A DNA stretch of 64,000 bases, taken from NCBI GenBank assembly GCA_000328365.1, contig KB309137.1, forward strand, positions 276,097-340,096. Direction: 5' to 3'. Shown here in pieces: positions 1-11,800 of this stretch. Each line of letters starts with the position of its first letter. Position 1 is the stretch's first letter. Position numbers and translations under genes: made by a program. The stretch is from Capitella teleta. Lineage: Eukaryota; Annelida; Polychaeta; Capitellidae. The notes beneath the pieces are model-generated. The model searched no databases. It was not told the DNA's origin and saw only the letters and a list, made by a program, of their open reading frames with translations.

Positions 1-3000
1 GACGGTCGTGTCTCGGGCCACCAACCACAATACTCAGAGGTTATTAATATCTTCTGTGTTCCATTCGCTTCCTGCCTTCAGCGCCAGGGGCCACGTACGC
101 TGGGGCGAATTGGCCATTTGTCGTGCTTCTTATCAACCATGAGAAGCCAATGTTACACGAACATCAGGCAGAATGAAGAACGATTGTATGCACATGGCGA
201 TAAGACGCTGGATTAATTGAGAGTCACAAGAAACAAATAGCTCAGAGACATCAGCTGGTAGAATTTACGCAACTCAAGGATGAATTGGACTCGATCTCTG
301 ATGCATAAATGCATATACAGCGAGACACCAGCTACAGCTGTAGGGCGGAATGGATTCAGCTGTTGAGCAATGCAAGTAATAAGGCAACCATGGGACAGAC
401 AGCGAGTGTTTCAAAAGCTCAATGATGGATAGCAAGGGATGATGACCACGATACTAGAGTCTGAAGGGAAAGGGGAGAAGTTTGATGAAGTGAATCCCAA
501 TTCATCTGTTATCATAATTCAAAGGGCTGAGGTGGACAGGCGAGTGATCGATGGCGCAGGCGAGACGCTTCCATTGGTCTGTGTGCATTCGGAAGTGTGC
601 TTTTATGTCGGACACGGTGGATATGCCCGAGTCTTAGGCTAAACTCAGCGAAGAGAACTAATGATTAATGGTGGAAATGTGCCCAAAAGGATGCGGTGAC
701 AATTTGGCAAGCTCATTTTGGGAATAGCCGCACAGCGTGATGCAATAAGAACGCGCGGGAAGCTTGCGACCATAATTTGAGATGCTCGACGGACAAACCA
801 AGTTAGAAGAGGTGACATTAGAGAGGCATCAGGCAAAGGTGAAGGCCGTGCTTTGAGTTAAAGGGGTGGCGCATTTCCCAAGATACCGAAAGAACCCTTC
901 TTCCCCGAACACACAAAAGGCAATGATCGAGAAGTATATGCAATAAGACCTCGGACGCCAATGCATGTCAAGAATGCGATACGAAGAATGTTGGCAGGAA
1001 TAGACACAAGGGAGGAACGAGAGGGAGGAGGCAATTGCTGGAGGATCTCTCACGCGGGATCAACATCAAAGGATCGACACACGAAGGCGGTTTTTGGGTC
1101 TCACCCGCGACCAGCGATGCTTTAGACGAAGGAGCAGAAGCAGGGAGAGTGAAGGATGCATCCTCGTTAGACGTGGATGTTTTGCTTGAGAGATGCCACG
1201 AAGAGAATTCAGATAGGCTTGCCGAGGTCTTTTTACAGAGCCGAGCAAGAGCGGCGGTGCAACAATCTCTCGCTCGCAATATTGTACAAGCATCGCGACC
1301 GTAACCTTAATGCCGTCTGTATTTCATGGCTCATATATCACAGTGTTTGCCTCGGATATAAAATATAATTATTGGCTATCAACGTAAAGAATGAAATGCA
1401 GATTTAGCGCCCAGAGCAACGAGGATATTGAGCCGCAGATAAACGAGGACGCTACCGGACGCAGGGGTCTCTGAGTATAGGTCACCCGAACACCACAGAG
1501 GCCAGTGTCATATAACTTGGTCTGGTGGTGACACTCTTGTGTTCATATCTACCGAAAGCGCTCAATCACTGATGTTGAATTAGGTGCTTCGACAAAGGCA
1601 TAAGAACCAATGATTGAAATGAGCAACACAGGTGCATGAAAATAGAATGTTCACACACCGATGCATACACAAAAGCCTATCGCTATTCGCGAAATCCATT
1701 GCATTAAGACACAAAAGCGTTTTCCAATCGCTGAGATTGAATAACGGTCAACCAAAGAGCGCCATTACGCAGAACAGCAATGGAAAAAATAGAAAGACGA
1801 AGATCGACAAGAATCAGCGAAGAAGGAGCGATTCATTTACGCCAATTGGGGTTTCAAGAACGAACAAGATTAGTTCCTTTCGGTGTGGGCTGCTCCCCCT
1901 GCATGTCTGTGTTCTACGGCTTCCCCGCTCTGTCTCCCCATTGACTGCTCAGTAATGAGATTGGAGCAATACGTAGAATGGGATGCCATCCATATAGTAT
2001 ATATATATAAAACTACTGACTTAACCGAAATCAACCATTGCCCTCAAATTACATAGGAATAATACTCTAGCTGTTAGACACTTGGGTTGAATACAGGGTT
2101 AACCGTAACCTTCTATTTTTAGCTAGCAACTTACAATAATTAGCCCATAGCCAACCATTTATGAGCCCGATTTCTCGAAATGCATCAGTGCAACGCAGTG
2201 TAGATGCGTCAGACAATGACACTGACAAAGCAGCGGTGGTCAAACACACTTTGTATACTTCACAGAAACTCCTCTGCAAAGTGCGGAGGCAGCGTGGCCT
2301 TGTACAATGTGCCTTACTTATAAGCAACAAAGACGCAATTTGCCGCCCGATTCGTTCTTTGCACTCTAAGCATCGCGTTGCAGGACGCCACTTGTCAGAG
2401 CCAGGTGTGAATGAAGAGACCCTTCCGTTTGAAACAGTTTCACAGCTTTTGAGGGGCTCAATTTCGCTGATGGTCGAGGGCAGGAGGGTGCAGAAATGAT
2501 TACAATGAGATTGCAACCGGGAGGAGGAGGAGGAGGAGGCACGTGCCATGCCGCGAAACAGCGCCATATAAGGGAAGGGATGAGGGAGGCATGAGTGGTG
2601 CTATTGGTTTCATTATGCGTGCTAAGAGCGGTACTCTACTTGCATATATAACATCGCATGTATGTTGTGATAGTTGCACACGAGAGACGACTTCCTAAGA
2701 AATGAACACTGTTCAATAATAACATAACATGGACCTACGATATTATTACACTTCAGAGAATGCACGATGGAAAATACATCGAGACTCAAATAACGGAATT
2801 CAAGTGTCCACAGAGCATGAGGGGAAATTTCAATAACATTGTTGGTTAGCTAAACACGTTCATGGGGCAACTCTCACTTAAATGAATAACACTGATTAGT
2901 GATTCCGTGATCAGCGATCATTGTCAGCTCGAGGGAAATTGTGTTACGGACTGTTAGAAGCAGAGCTCAACCAGAGGCTCGGCGTTACAAGTCTCCAGGC

Positions 3001-3307
3001 CAGGCTTAATGGCAAGCTAATCACGTTGAGCTACGCAATCATTGAGTTGAGGCGAAAGCATGTGAATCTCTCCTCGTTTCGTAATTCAATTAGTATGCAG
3101 CAAGCCAGAAAGGCAAGATCACAAGATGCTTCCAGAGCTGCCATCACAAGAGACACAGGCCGAATACAGCCATATATACATGGCTGAACGGTCGATCCCA
3201 AAGGCAAAAAGCTCCACACACCAAATGCATACAAATGAGAGAAAAGGGAGGGCCGCGATGCAACAGCTGATTGGACAACACGATAACAGACGACGCAGTC
3301 TCCTCAC
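1..3307. other. No recognised gene
   Basis: ORFs up to 166 codons occur on both strands (notably 2067-2567 minus and 1035-1304 plus), but none shows a domain I know. A short GGA repeat lies at 2519-2539. Exons following the candidate signal-peptide exon would be expected here on the minus strand. Confidence 0.5.
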
Positions 3308-3404
3308 CTGGGTAGTCGTCGGATATGTGGTCGGAGTCATCCATCCAGCTCTGAGCCCCTGAGATCAGACATAGGGCACTCACGACACCCAAGTAACCCC
3401 GCAT
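3308..3404 (-). CDS. Candidate first coding exon of a second secreted protein: signal peptide plus acidic start
   Basis: The 97-base stretch encodes 32 codons plus one base. It begins MRGYLGVVSALCLISGAQS, a good signal peptide with likely cleavage after Ala17 or Ser19, followed by Trp-Met and an acidic Asp-Asp-Ser-Asp-His-Ile-Ser-Asp-Asp-Tyr-Pro. A good donor, G|GTGAGG, follows at 3307. The context before the ATG (CTACCATC) is favourable, and a TATA-like site lies about 105 bases upstream. A short acidic mature start after a signal peptide is common in neuropeptide or other secreted precursors, but I do not recognise the family. I found no downstream exon between 1 and 3300 that I can defend. 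It is unlikely to belong to the CUB gene, which has its own signal peptide. Confidence 0.45.
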
Positions 3405-3504
3405 GATGGTAGTCCGTAACAGCGTGTTCGTGATGCTCCTGTTTGTACTCAGTGTTGAACAGGAGTAGTCCCCTGCTCGTGTCCCACAGCCTACGAGAGC
3501 GCAA

Positions 3505-3518
3505 CCAATATATGAAGG
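3505..3518 (-). promoter_or_regulatory. TATA-like element upstream of the candidate signal-peptide exon
   Basis: Minus-strand CCTTCATATATTGG lies about 100 bases before the ATG at 3404. A start site about 30 bases downstream would give a 5' leader of about 75 bases, without a splice. Support is positional only. Confidence 0.3.
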
Positions 3519-3765
3519 CAGGCAGCGAGCACCGCCGATTGCGCCTTGCTGCTCAGTCGATAAAGGATGAAGATCCAGGCGCTGTCCCCTTCGCCTCGGC
3601 TCACAACAGCAATAGCAGGAGCAGCTAGCGGCATCCCTATGGCTCTTCCGAGTCCACATCCCGATTCACGCGATCCGAGAGAGTTTCAGAGAAGAAGGAC
3701 AGCTCTAACAGTTGACGCTTGCGGGTTATTTTGATGCCTTTTTACTCGGGAAGCTGTCCATTAGC

Positions 3766-3793
3766 ACGTATACGTATACGTATACGTATACGT
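3766..3793. repeat. Perfectly palindromic (CGTATA)n microsatellite
   Basis: About five units of TACGTA form a 28-base sequence identical to its own reverse complement. It alternates purine and pyrimidine throughout and can form a cruciform or Z-DNA. Confidence 0.95.
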
Positions 3794-4132
3794 AGCAACG
3801 ACGCGTCCTCTGAACTGATGAACGAACGCGAATAACATGACGTAATTTAGCGTGCGATATTCAGCACGCTGAGGACAAGAATATAATTACATAATGACGC
3901 GCCTCTATTTGGAATCCAATTCTGGTGCAATCAGACAACGCCTACTTGTTTTATGAATGATTATGTTTCCCCATCAGTTTGAGCTTTATGTTATCCAGCA
4001 GCTCGTCTGTTGCAGCATCCCGTGGGATTTAACATCGGGATGAAGCGGGCAGAAGCTCGTGTCAGGGCTGTAGATGACTCCGCCTGCCCTTTGTAGGTCA
4101 ATTCGGTGACTAATCTTTGTAATAATAATGTT

Positions 4133-4270
4133 GAGCGGAGGTGGTGGCCAAGTGGTTAGCGTCCTAGTCCGAAGAAGGCTTACGCGGTCTCCTGGGGTTC
4201 GAAACCATCCACTAATCTTGCACGAGACCTTTGAGGCATTTAACCCCAACCACCTTCTAGCCTCATATTC
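4133..4270 (+). repeat. tRNA-derived SINE fragment
   Basis: A tRNA-like head carries a pol III A box, TGGCCAAGTGG (4145-4155), and a perfect-consensus B box, GGTTCGAAACC (4196-4206), 51 bases apart. The arms no longer pair properly (the T stem is broken beyond two pairs), so it is not a working tRNA. Just downstream, GACCTTTGAGGCATTTAACC (4227-4246) resembles the CTTGGGCAAGGCACTTAACCC block that many tRNA-derived SINEs of marine animals and fish carry after the tRNA head. The 3' end and target-site duplication are not clear, so the right boundary is approximate. Confidence 0.6.
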
Positions 4271-7200
4271 ACGGATCATTGGGTTAATAATTCGAGCCAA
4301 TACAAACCCTATAATTGTATCAATAGCAACAATGCAATAATATGATAATGAACAATAGATCATTGTGGAGTGCGAGTAATTTAAAAACACAATGCTACAT
4401 GACTACAAAAACAACCCAATTCACCAAGGAGATACATTGTCATCATGGGACTGTTCTTTTATACGCATATCATCAAATATATTTGATGACACTATAGTCT
4501 ATAGTGTTGTTGACTGTTGACAGTGTAGGACCGTACAATTCCAAATTGGCATTGCTGTACTACCACAGAAGCACATAATGCTGTAACAGCATAATTGACT
4601 TACAGTCTGCCCTATCACCCAGAACCGGCTCTTCTCAATCCGGTCACGTGAGGGTAGAAGGGATGCTGATTGGTCATTCTATGTACACGTTGAATATTTT
4701 TGCATTAAATTAGCCCGTAAGTCTTGTCTGATTCAAATGACGAATGACGTTCGGTGCACAAAGCGCTATGCCACTGTGTTAACGCGATAATCACAGGCAA
4801 CGGATAAAATGCTAAACGACCGCTGCACACATCTAGCTCAAAATGCTTTCGATAATAACATATCCGTGGACAGAAATAGACACAGTATAGTGCTACGATA
4901 ATGGTAGATAGTATTATATAGCGAAATTGGTAATTTGCGTGACTTGCCGAGTGAGTCCCATGCAACTGTAACTATTGTACATACATGTACGTAGATTGAA
5001 GACTGGGCCGACTTTTACATCTATCTAAGTGGTATTACACTGCCCTATATCTTAATTAAGCACCATTTGATTCTATTTGAGCCACGTCTTCACTCTGCGT
5101 GGAGTGCATGGCCACAAATGTGTTGTCGGTTCACAATCCTTGGCAGTTTGTCTTATACACACAGCAACTCTCATAAACCATAAATCTCAAAGGACAAAAC
5201 TCCTTCCCTTGGTTTTAATAGACATCCCACATTAATTGCATAGACGCTAGATCCTGCATGTTTACTAGTTCCATGCTTATACATGCAGATGAAGACGCCT
5301 ATCTACCTTCACTGAAGAGCTCTCTATTTACGGCTATACATACTCGCTGGGTTTATACATAAAAGTGCCATTAAATTTTGGTGCAAGTAAACATGACCAA
5401 AAGTCAATGGACAATTTGGGGACTGGACTGTCGCCGATAGATCAAGGTTTTACAGTGAATCCAAGAACATAAAGAAGGGGAAACATAACGTCAGAGCAAC
5501 GATGAAGAATTGGTGGAAGAACCAGGGGTCGCAAGGATTCAGGGTAGCACCGTGGCGAAATCCTCCGGGGAGCGCCTACATATTTAGGGTCAGCATAGAA
5601 CACAAAAGTGAAGAAATTAGTCCAACTAGGAGACTGGACAAGAAAATCCTCAGGGGAGGCAACACGTTCGATCTGTCACAATCAAGCAACCATTGCTGAA
5701 TTACTGGGGGCCAGAGTAAGATCATAGGCTATTCATAGGCACCCAACGATTCGGGAAAAGCCCAAAGATGTGGTATCGGCAAACAAGTCCCAAAGGAATT
5801 TCGTCCTTGACGTTACTTGTTCGCTTAAATCCGACTTGGCATCGCGAAGCATCTCGAGAGACGGTGAGCACAGCCGGGCAACAGGAAGCGCAGTGAGCCC
5901 GGCATGCAATAACACAATCTTCACTTTACATGGTAATGAGGCCGTGAAAGGGAGAAAGGTGCCATATAGATTGCACCTGGATGCCAATTACACAGAATCA
6001 CTGGTCTGGCTTTTGGGTATATGGTACATCCCTTTGATTGTGAATTGGTGAAAGAAGTCTGAATAGAGGAACCAAAATCACCTCTCCCCCCCCAAAAAAA
6101 AAAAAAAAAAAAAAAAAAAACACCGGAAAGTCGAGTTATCTGGCGGAATAATCTCGTTACACACAGGCTAAGGTCAGATGCTATCCGTGAGATATTTCCT
6201 GGAACTGAGCATTGGCAGTTACAGTGGTTCCGATACAATGGCAGCATACCATATTTAGACAACGTATCTCTCAGTAGCGTAACGGCAAGGGCCATCGATG
6301 ATCAAATTGTTTATCGAGATGGGAAATCCATGTGGATGAGGGCGGAGAGGGGATGGAGAAAGGGAGGAGGGGAGAGGCAGCACCAGCAATCGGACGTTGT
6401 CAAGATACCAACACATCAAAGCACCCAGAACGGGCAATACAATTGGATTTATGATCAGCGCAGAAATCTCATATGTTGGCATTTATACATGTCCCAAACA
6501 CAATAAAATGCTGCACTGTACTTCATCAGAGGCTGCTCTATTGTTGCAACATGGCTTGTATTGTCAGATTTTTAATGGGGTGTCTTTGCGGTTCTGTTAT
6601 AGACGTGTTCATCTCACACAAAAACTAGTTTTGCTTTTAAATAGAAGTAAGGCGAAGGACGCCGAGGTTTTCGAGGCAATTTTGGCTTTCAGCACACGTA
6701 TTGAAAGCGGATTCTCCCTTAAGCACAGCGGTTTGTAACTCAAGGAACAGTAATGGCAAGCAGTCTTTTGACAAAGGTCCTCCAAGACAGCGTCAGAAGC
6801 CCCCGTCGTTCTGACTGTATCCCTATACTCATCATAGAAGGCGGCATCCTGGAGGACTGGCTTCCTTGTCACTCAAACTCGTGTTCTTGGCTGATAGTCG
6901 CCCTGAATGAAAATCGGGCCATGTTTGCCTTAAAGATATAACATTTTTCTCCCCATTTCTCTGTATCTTCGGTGAATGGTCGTCGAAGACGGTGATCACT
7001 AGTTGTCTAATGGGACTTAGCCCTGTCCCGATTGGCCCAGCACCACAACTAGTGAAGCATCTCTTCAGAAATTGGGAATGTCAGTCAGAGATAGCACATG
7101 ATCATTGGGCTCTATTTATGGCGTCGATAACTTGTTGTGACCCGCCCTTTCTTGCAGTAGATCAAAGACGAAGCAATTGCGCGATCTCGCGCTTCAGGCC

Positions 7201-7305
7201 ACCAAAACGACTTAAACTGATCACTAGATCATACAACCTTGATTGAGCAATAATTATAGCACTGGAGGCACAGCCCATCTTTAAACAGAGTAATAGCGTT
7301 TCTTA
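4271..7305. other. No recognised gene; one C/A homopolymer junction
   Basis: The only clear structure is C8 followed by A27 at 6086-6120. A short perfect hairpin, ACACTATAG-T-CTATAGTGT, lies near 4486-4504. ORFs of 60-124 codons here show no known motif. Confidence 0.5.
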
Positions 7306-7307
7306 TA

Positions 7308-7440
7308 CAGGGAGTTTCAAAAGTATATTTACAAGTAATGGAAATATTTTAGCTTGCGTAATGTGTTACAAAAAGGCTCTTTTCTCTAAAAAGGCGCTAT
7401 GTACCCCAATATAATTATCATTTATAATTGCAGTAGCCTA
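7308..7440 (+). repeat. Left terminal inverted repeat of the mariner-like element
   Basis: Pairs with 8758-8890. Preceded by TA at 7306-7307. Confidence 0.75.
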
Positions 7441-8757
7441 TTATGAAATAAATTAGGCCTTTTATGGGGTCTCTTTTTTAGCAAATATTCCAGAAATGCT
7501 GCATTAACGAGGCCGCCTCAAAGCGAGCATTCGTCGTTCGGCTCGGAGCATCAGAGGCTGCCAACAAATATGCGTACACAAAGGCGCCACCCCCAGATTA
7601 TCATATTATCAAACAAGCATACATATTATCATATTATTTTAGATGTTTAGAACTCGATACAACAACAACATATGAAAGTGTTATTTACTACAGAAGGTCT
7701 TCTCGTTTCAATGAGAAATTATCTCCTCTGCATGACCATGGGAGTCTTTGATGCAAATTTCGGTGAATATTGTTTTATGTGATCAGTCGATAATTAACAA
7801 ATATGATCCAGGCAAGTATATATTGATTGCATATACTAATCAAACGCTGTTGTGAAAAAAGCAGAAGATGTGCAATAATATTAAATTTTTATACCTTTTA
7901 AAACGATGAGGACTCATCCCGTAAATTTCGGCTGAGAGAAGCAGAGGATGCAAACGGCATGCACAATGGCACTATCACCGAATCTGCAACTTCAAATCAA
8001 ACCCTTTCTTTTATACTCTGTATTAGTGTGTAGAAAATATCAACAAATCCTTTCACGAGAACAAAATAAGCCACAGGAGTTACTTACCGCAGAGGGTTTT
8101 CGCATTGTTGTTATTATTTGAACTCCCCTCTGCATGCTCATAGGAGCCTATGGTGTAAAACTTTTTTTGTTTATGTGAGCAATCTTGCATTGCATGCTCA
8201 TGTGATCAATACATGCATATAATGTAAACAATGCTTTACCGTGGTATTTTGTTCACTAAGGAATGATCCGGACTCTCACACGAAATATTTAGCATGCATG
8301 TGCCGTCATCAATTGCTGCAACTCTAATCCTAGCTGTTTGTGTACGCATTTTCATGACACTTACAAAACTTCCACGCATCTTTCCTTCGGAGTAATAGTG
8401 AATACACGTAATTGAATCAAATTGAACATCATTTAATAATGTTAAAATATGTTTAGGGCATCTCGCAAGTTCGTCAAAAAATCACTAAGCGATGATGCAT
8501 TGTTATTGTAAAGTTTTGAACAACATTTCGTCAATGCTTATTCTTTAAAAATATTCCGAATATCTTATGACATCTAACTACAAAAAACGATCACAATGAA
8601 TTGGTTATTTTAGCGATATAAAGTAAGATAAACAACGCTCATCGAGTGAGTTGAATGCGCCTGATTGCGAATATCAATTATCAAATTAGACTATTTACGA
8701 CCCGGTGTCATAATTTTGTAATTATCAAATTATTTGAAGAAAAAACGTCAAAATATG

Positions 8758-8890
8758 AGGCTATTCCAACTATAAACAGTAATTATTTTGAGATACAGCG
8801 CGCACTTTCATAGAAAATGGCATTTTTGCAACACTTTACGCAAGGTTGAAAAATACTCATTACTTGTAAATGTACTTTTGAAAGTCCCTG
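8758..8890 (-). repeat. Right terminal inverted repeat of the mariner-like element
   Basis: Reverse complement of the left end with scattered mismatches. Followed by TA at 8891-8892. Confidence 0.75.
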
Positions 8891-8892
8891 TA

Positions 8893-11800
8893 GTGATTAA
8901 TTTACTGACCGTTCTGATTATAATTAAACGAGAGATGTGAGCAGATCTGTTTCCGACATCCGAGATCCGACAATTCGGAATATTTTATGATTTTTTAAAA
9001 GTACCAATACTCGAAACGCATGAATATTCGTATATTTACAGTACTGGAATAGATTGACACTTACATATGGAATAATATACGGTGTGATCTGCATAGAAAG
9101 TCGATTGGATGTTTCAGTTGAAGGCACAAAAGGGCAAACTTAGGTCATAAATTAAGACTAATGAGGATGTGATCAGAATACATCTCCCACAGCGATGACT
9201 GGCGATGATGATCGATGAGAACTCGCAATCGATACAAGACACTGTTCAGTCCTGCATGCAACGACGAAGACGACGACCAAATGCGGTGTCGACTTCCACG
9301 AATTGTAATAGATTTCTATTAGACATGAGAGGCCCACGTGGTGCAGAATATGCAGCAGCCAACAGCCACAACAGGAGCTGATGAATGCCGTAGAAAGTCT
9401 CCCATCTCCGACGCGTGACGATGTTTTCCAATGGTACTTTCACTATTTCCGAGTACCAGTCACATTTATATCCCCGAACACAATTTCGGCAACTGATGCA
9501 GTTAAGAACGAGGAAGCAATGTTACAATGGCCCCGACTTTCTTACATAATCAGGTTACTTAGAGATTGCTTCCCAATCGCCAGATGTTCAGGGTCTGCGG
9601 AGGACGGGTGGCCATAAGCCCTTGCTGCACTGTTCTGCAAGCTGCACAATGGGAAAGTCATCACAGCCACAATGATCAGTTTGCTTCCACATGGCCAGGC
9701 ACCGATGGCTGTTTTTGTAATGGAATTACACATTGCAGAGATGAAAATCCGAACGGAATCACAAGGTTATGAATAGTCGATTACTTGCGGAACTGCCATG
9801 AGAAATGCTGTGAAGCACTTTATAATATTCATAATGTGAAATCGCACATGCACAATAGGCGCGAATTATAGGAGATGGGACGAGGATAAAACAGCCCGGG
9901 TTTTGTGGCATCGCTCTTTCTGAGGTGGAAGTCCATAACTGTGTCATAGATGTGGCTTAAAGTATCTGTGGCTGTAGTGTGACTTAAAAGAACCATGGCT
10001 GCTGCACCGATATGCTAAGCATTGAAGAAACATCGCCTTTCCATTAAGCCGTCTTGCTCTGTCTGAAACGACCGCGTCCGCGAGAAGCAAGAAGAAGGCG
10101 GAAGATTGGGCTGGGATGTTGGTTGGGTATGCGGTGTACGACACAATTGTATATGCCTGGTACTGCCACTGAGCTAGGTCGTAAATTCAAATTCAACAAT
10201 TTCATTAAATATTAAATTACTAATGAGGGTATCGATCTACGCGGAAGAATCAAGTTTCACCAATAGCGGATATTACTGTTTCGCGTACATGTATACAGAA
10301 TACAGAAGGCGTTCAGCACCCTAGCTATTGTGGTGAATTCATTAATTCTGGGAGAGATTTTCGGTGAGAGAAAAAGTCATTTTAATTTCTGATCGCAAAT
10401 AGAAGAACGGAGAAACCGAAAACTTTATGATTCGCTTTAGGATAGTCAAAGAAATGAATGAATGACCGAAACAAGCCCTTCTGACGTTGGTTCAATGTGG
10501 GTCAGTCGAACACGATTGCAATTTCCGTCAAACGTGGCATGCGGCCAAAAGGCGTTTTCGCCCGATTTCCCTCAGTTCACGGTCGAAGGGACGTCACATA
10601 GGACGACGGCGGACGGAATGAACGCATTGATCAATCCATTTCGTCTGACATTTCAATATGCGCCAATTGAAAGCGAGGAGGCAGCAACCTTTATTAAATT
10701 TGGGGATAAATATTTGCAACCTAATAACACCCCTGAGTTTGCCTGAACACAAGAGGCACGCTCCATTAGCGAAGCGGGCGGACATCTTAGCCGATCGCGA
10801 GTGCTCATGAAGCGTCGCTCGTCATCTACTTCCGTCCGCCATCTTGGTTGGCGCCGCCATATTTGGTTTCGAGGTCAGCGCACCTAGAACTGCCAGTGAT
10901 TCAGAAGGCAACGCTTCGGATAGGAGACATGGCAGGTTGCAAATCGTGTTGCAGCCCTTATCGTATACCAATGGCGTTCGCTGCTTCAGCGCCGATAACG
11001 CCCAAATGAATTCAGCTCTCTCCTGGAACACACACGACAAACTAGAGGACGACGCTGAAGACCTTTGGTGATAAGCGAAATGTATGGCGTTTCTGCTGCT
11101 TGCAATTCAAAATCAGTCTTCATCTTCCATATCTGATAAACTCACAAACCGAACCGCAGGGAATCGCTTCCATGGCAACCACACTCGCCCCCTCCCTCGT
11201 ATTTCATCATGTCGCTCGGGAAATTTTCTCTAATGTCGAGGGTTCCGGGCAACAGATTCCGGGAATCTCTCGCGACTCTAGCTTTATCAGTCTTCGCATT
11301 GATCTTCATTTACCGGATGAACCAAAAGCTGCTGAGCTGTGAAATCTGTCGCTTGTTGGGCGCCTATGTTTACTAATCTGAGAGGGAGTAGGCCGCCGCT
11401 ATGCCACGTTTCCAATGGCCAAAATCCATCACTGCCAAAAGGTAATTGAAATGAATTGCACAGACTTTTTATCGGGCACTCCTGTGACGCAACCACCAAG
11501 ACAATTGCTCGCACGCCTTTCGCAACTTAAAGCAGACGAGGTGTCACTCTACTCAGCGTGCAGTCTGGGTTTGGCATTTGCTGCATTACGTCATATTTAT
11601 AGGTCAATGCATTTTCAGGGCGTGTATCGATGGTGATTCGGATTCCAAGAATCCTCGCGCTCCATCACGTCTAACCACATATGATGCTCCATGTGGGATG
11701 TGTGTATTTGACATGACACCGCGTGTAATTCAATTGCTGGGGGTTTTCACGGCCTAACCAAGAAAGAGACCCAGAGAAGTCGAAATGAAAATGAGTGAAT

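Larger units (their letters stand above)
7308..8890. mobile_element. Non-autonomous DNA transposon, Tc1/mariner-like, 1,583 bases with long inverted ends
   Basis: The left end begins CAGGGAGTTTCAAAAGTATA and the right end, read on the minus strand, begins CAGGGACTTTCAAAAGTACA. The two ends keep aligning for about 115-135 bases at roughly 75-80 percent identity by eye, through TTTACAAGTAATG, CTTGCGTAA and TTATAATTGCAGTAGCC-like blocks. Both ends are flanked by TA, the target choice of Tc1/mariner elements. The interior is AT-rich and has no ORF of 60 codons or more, so no transposase is encoded and the element is non-autonomous or long dead. Within it, two divergent copies of a roughly 400-base unit follow one another (about 7660-7990 and 8040-8340). 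Confidence 0.75.

Noticed and set aside
2067-2567. 166-codon minus-strand ORF with many cysteines
   Set aside because: The opposite strand is also open for 112 codons, composition is uneven, and no splice or domain evidence links it to the 3404 exon.
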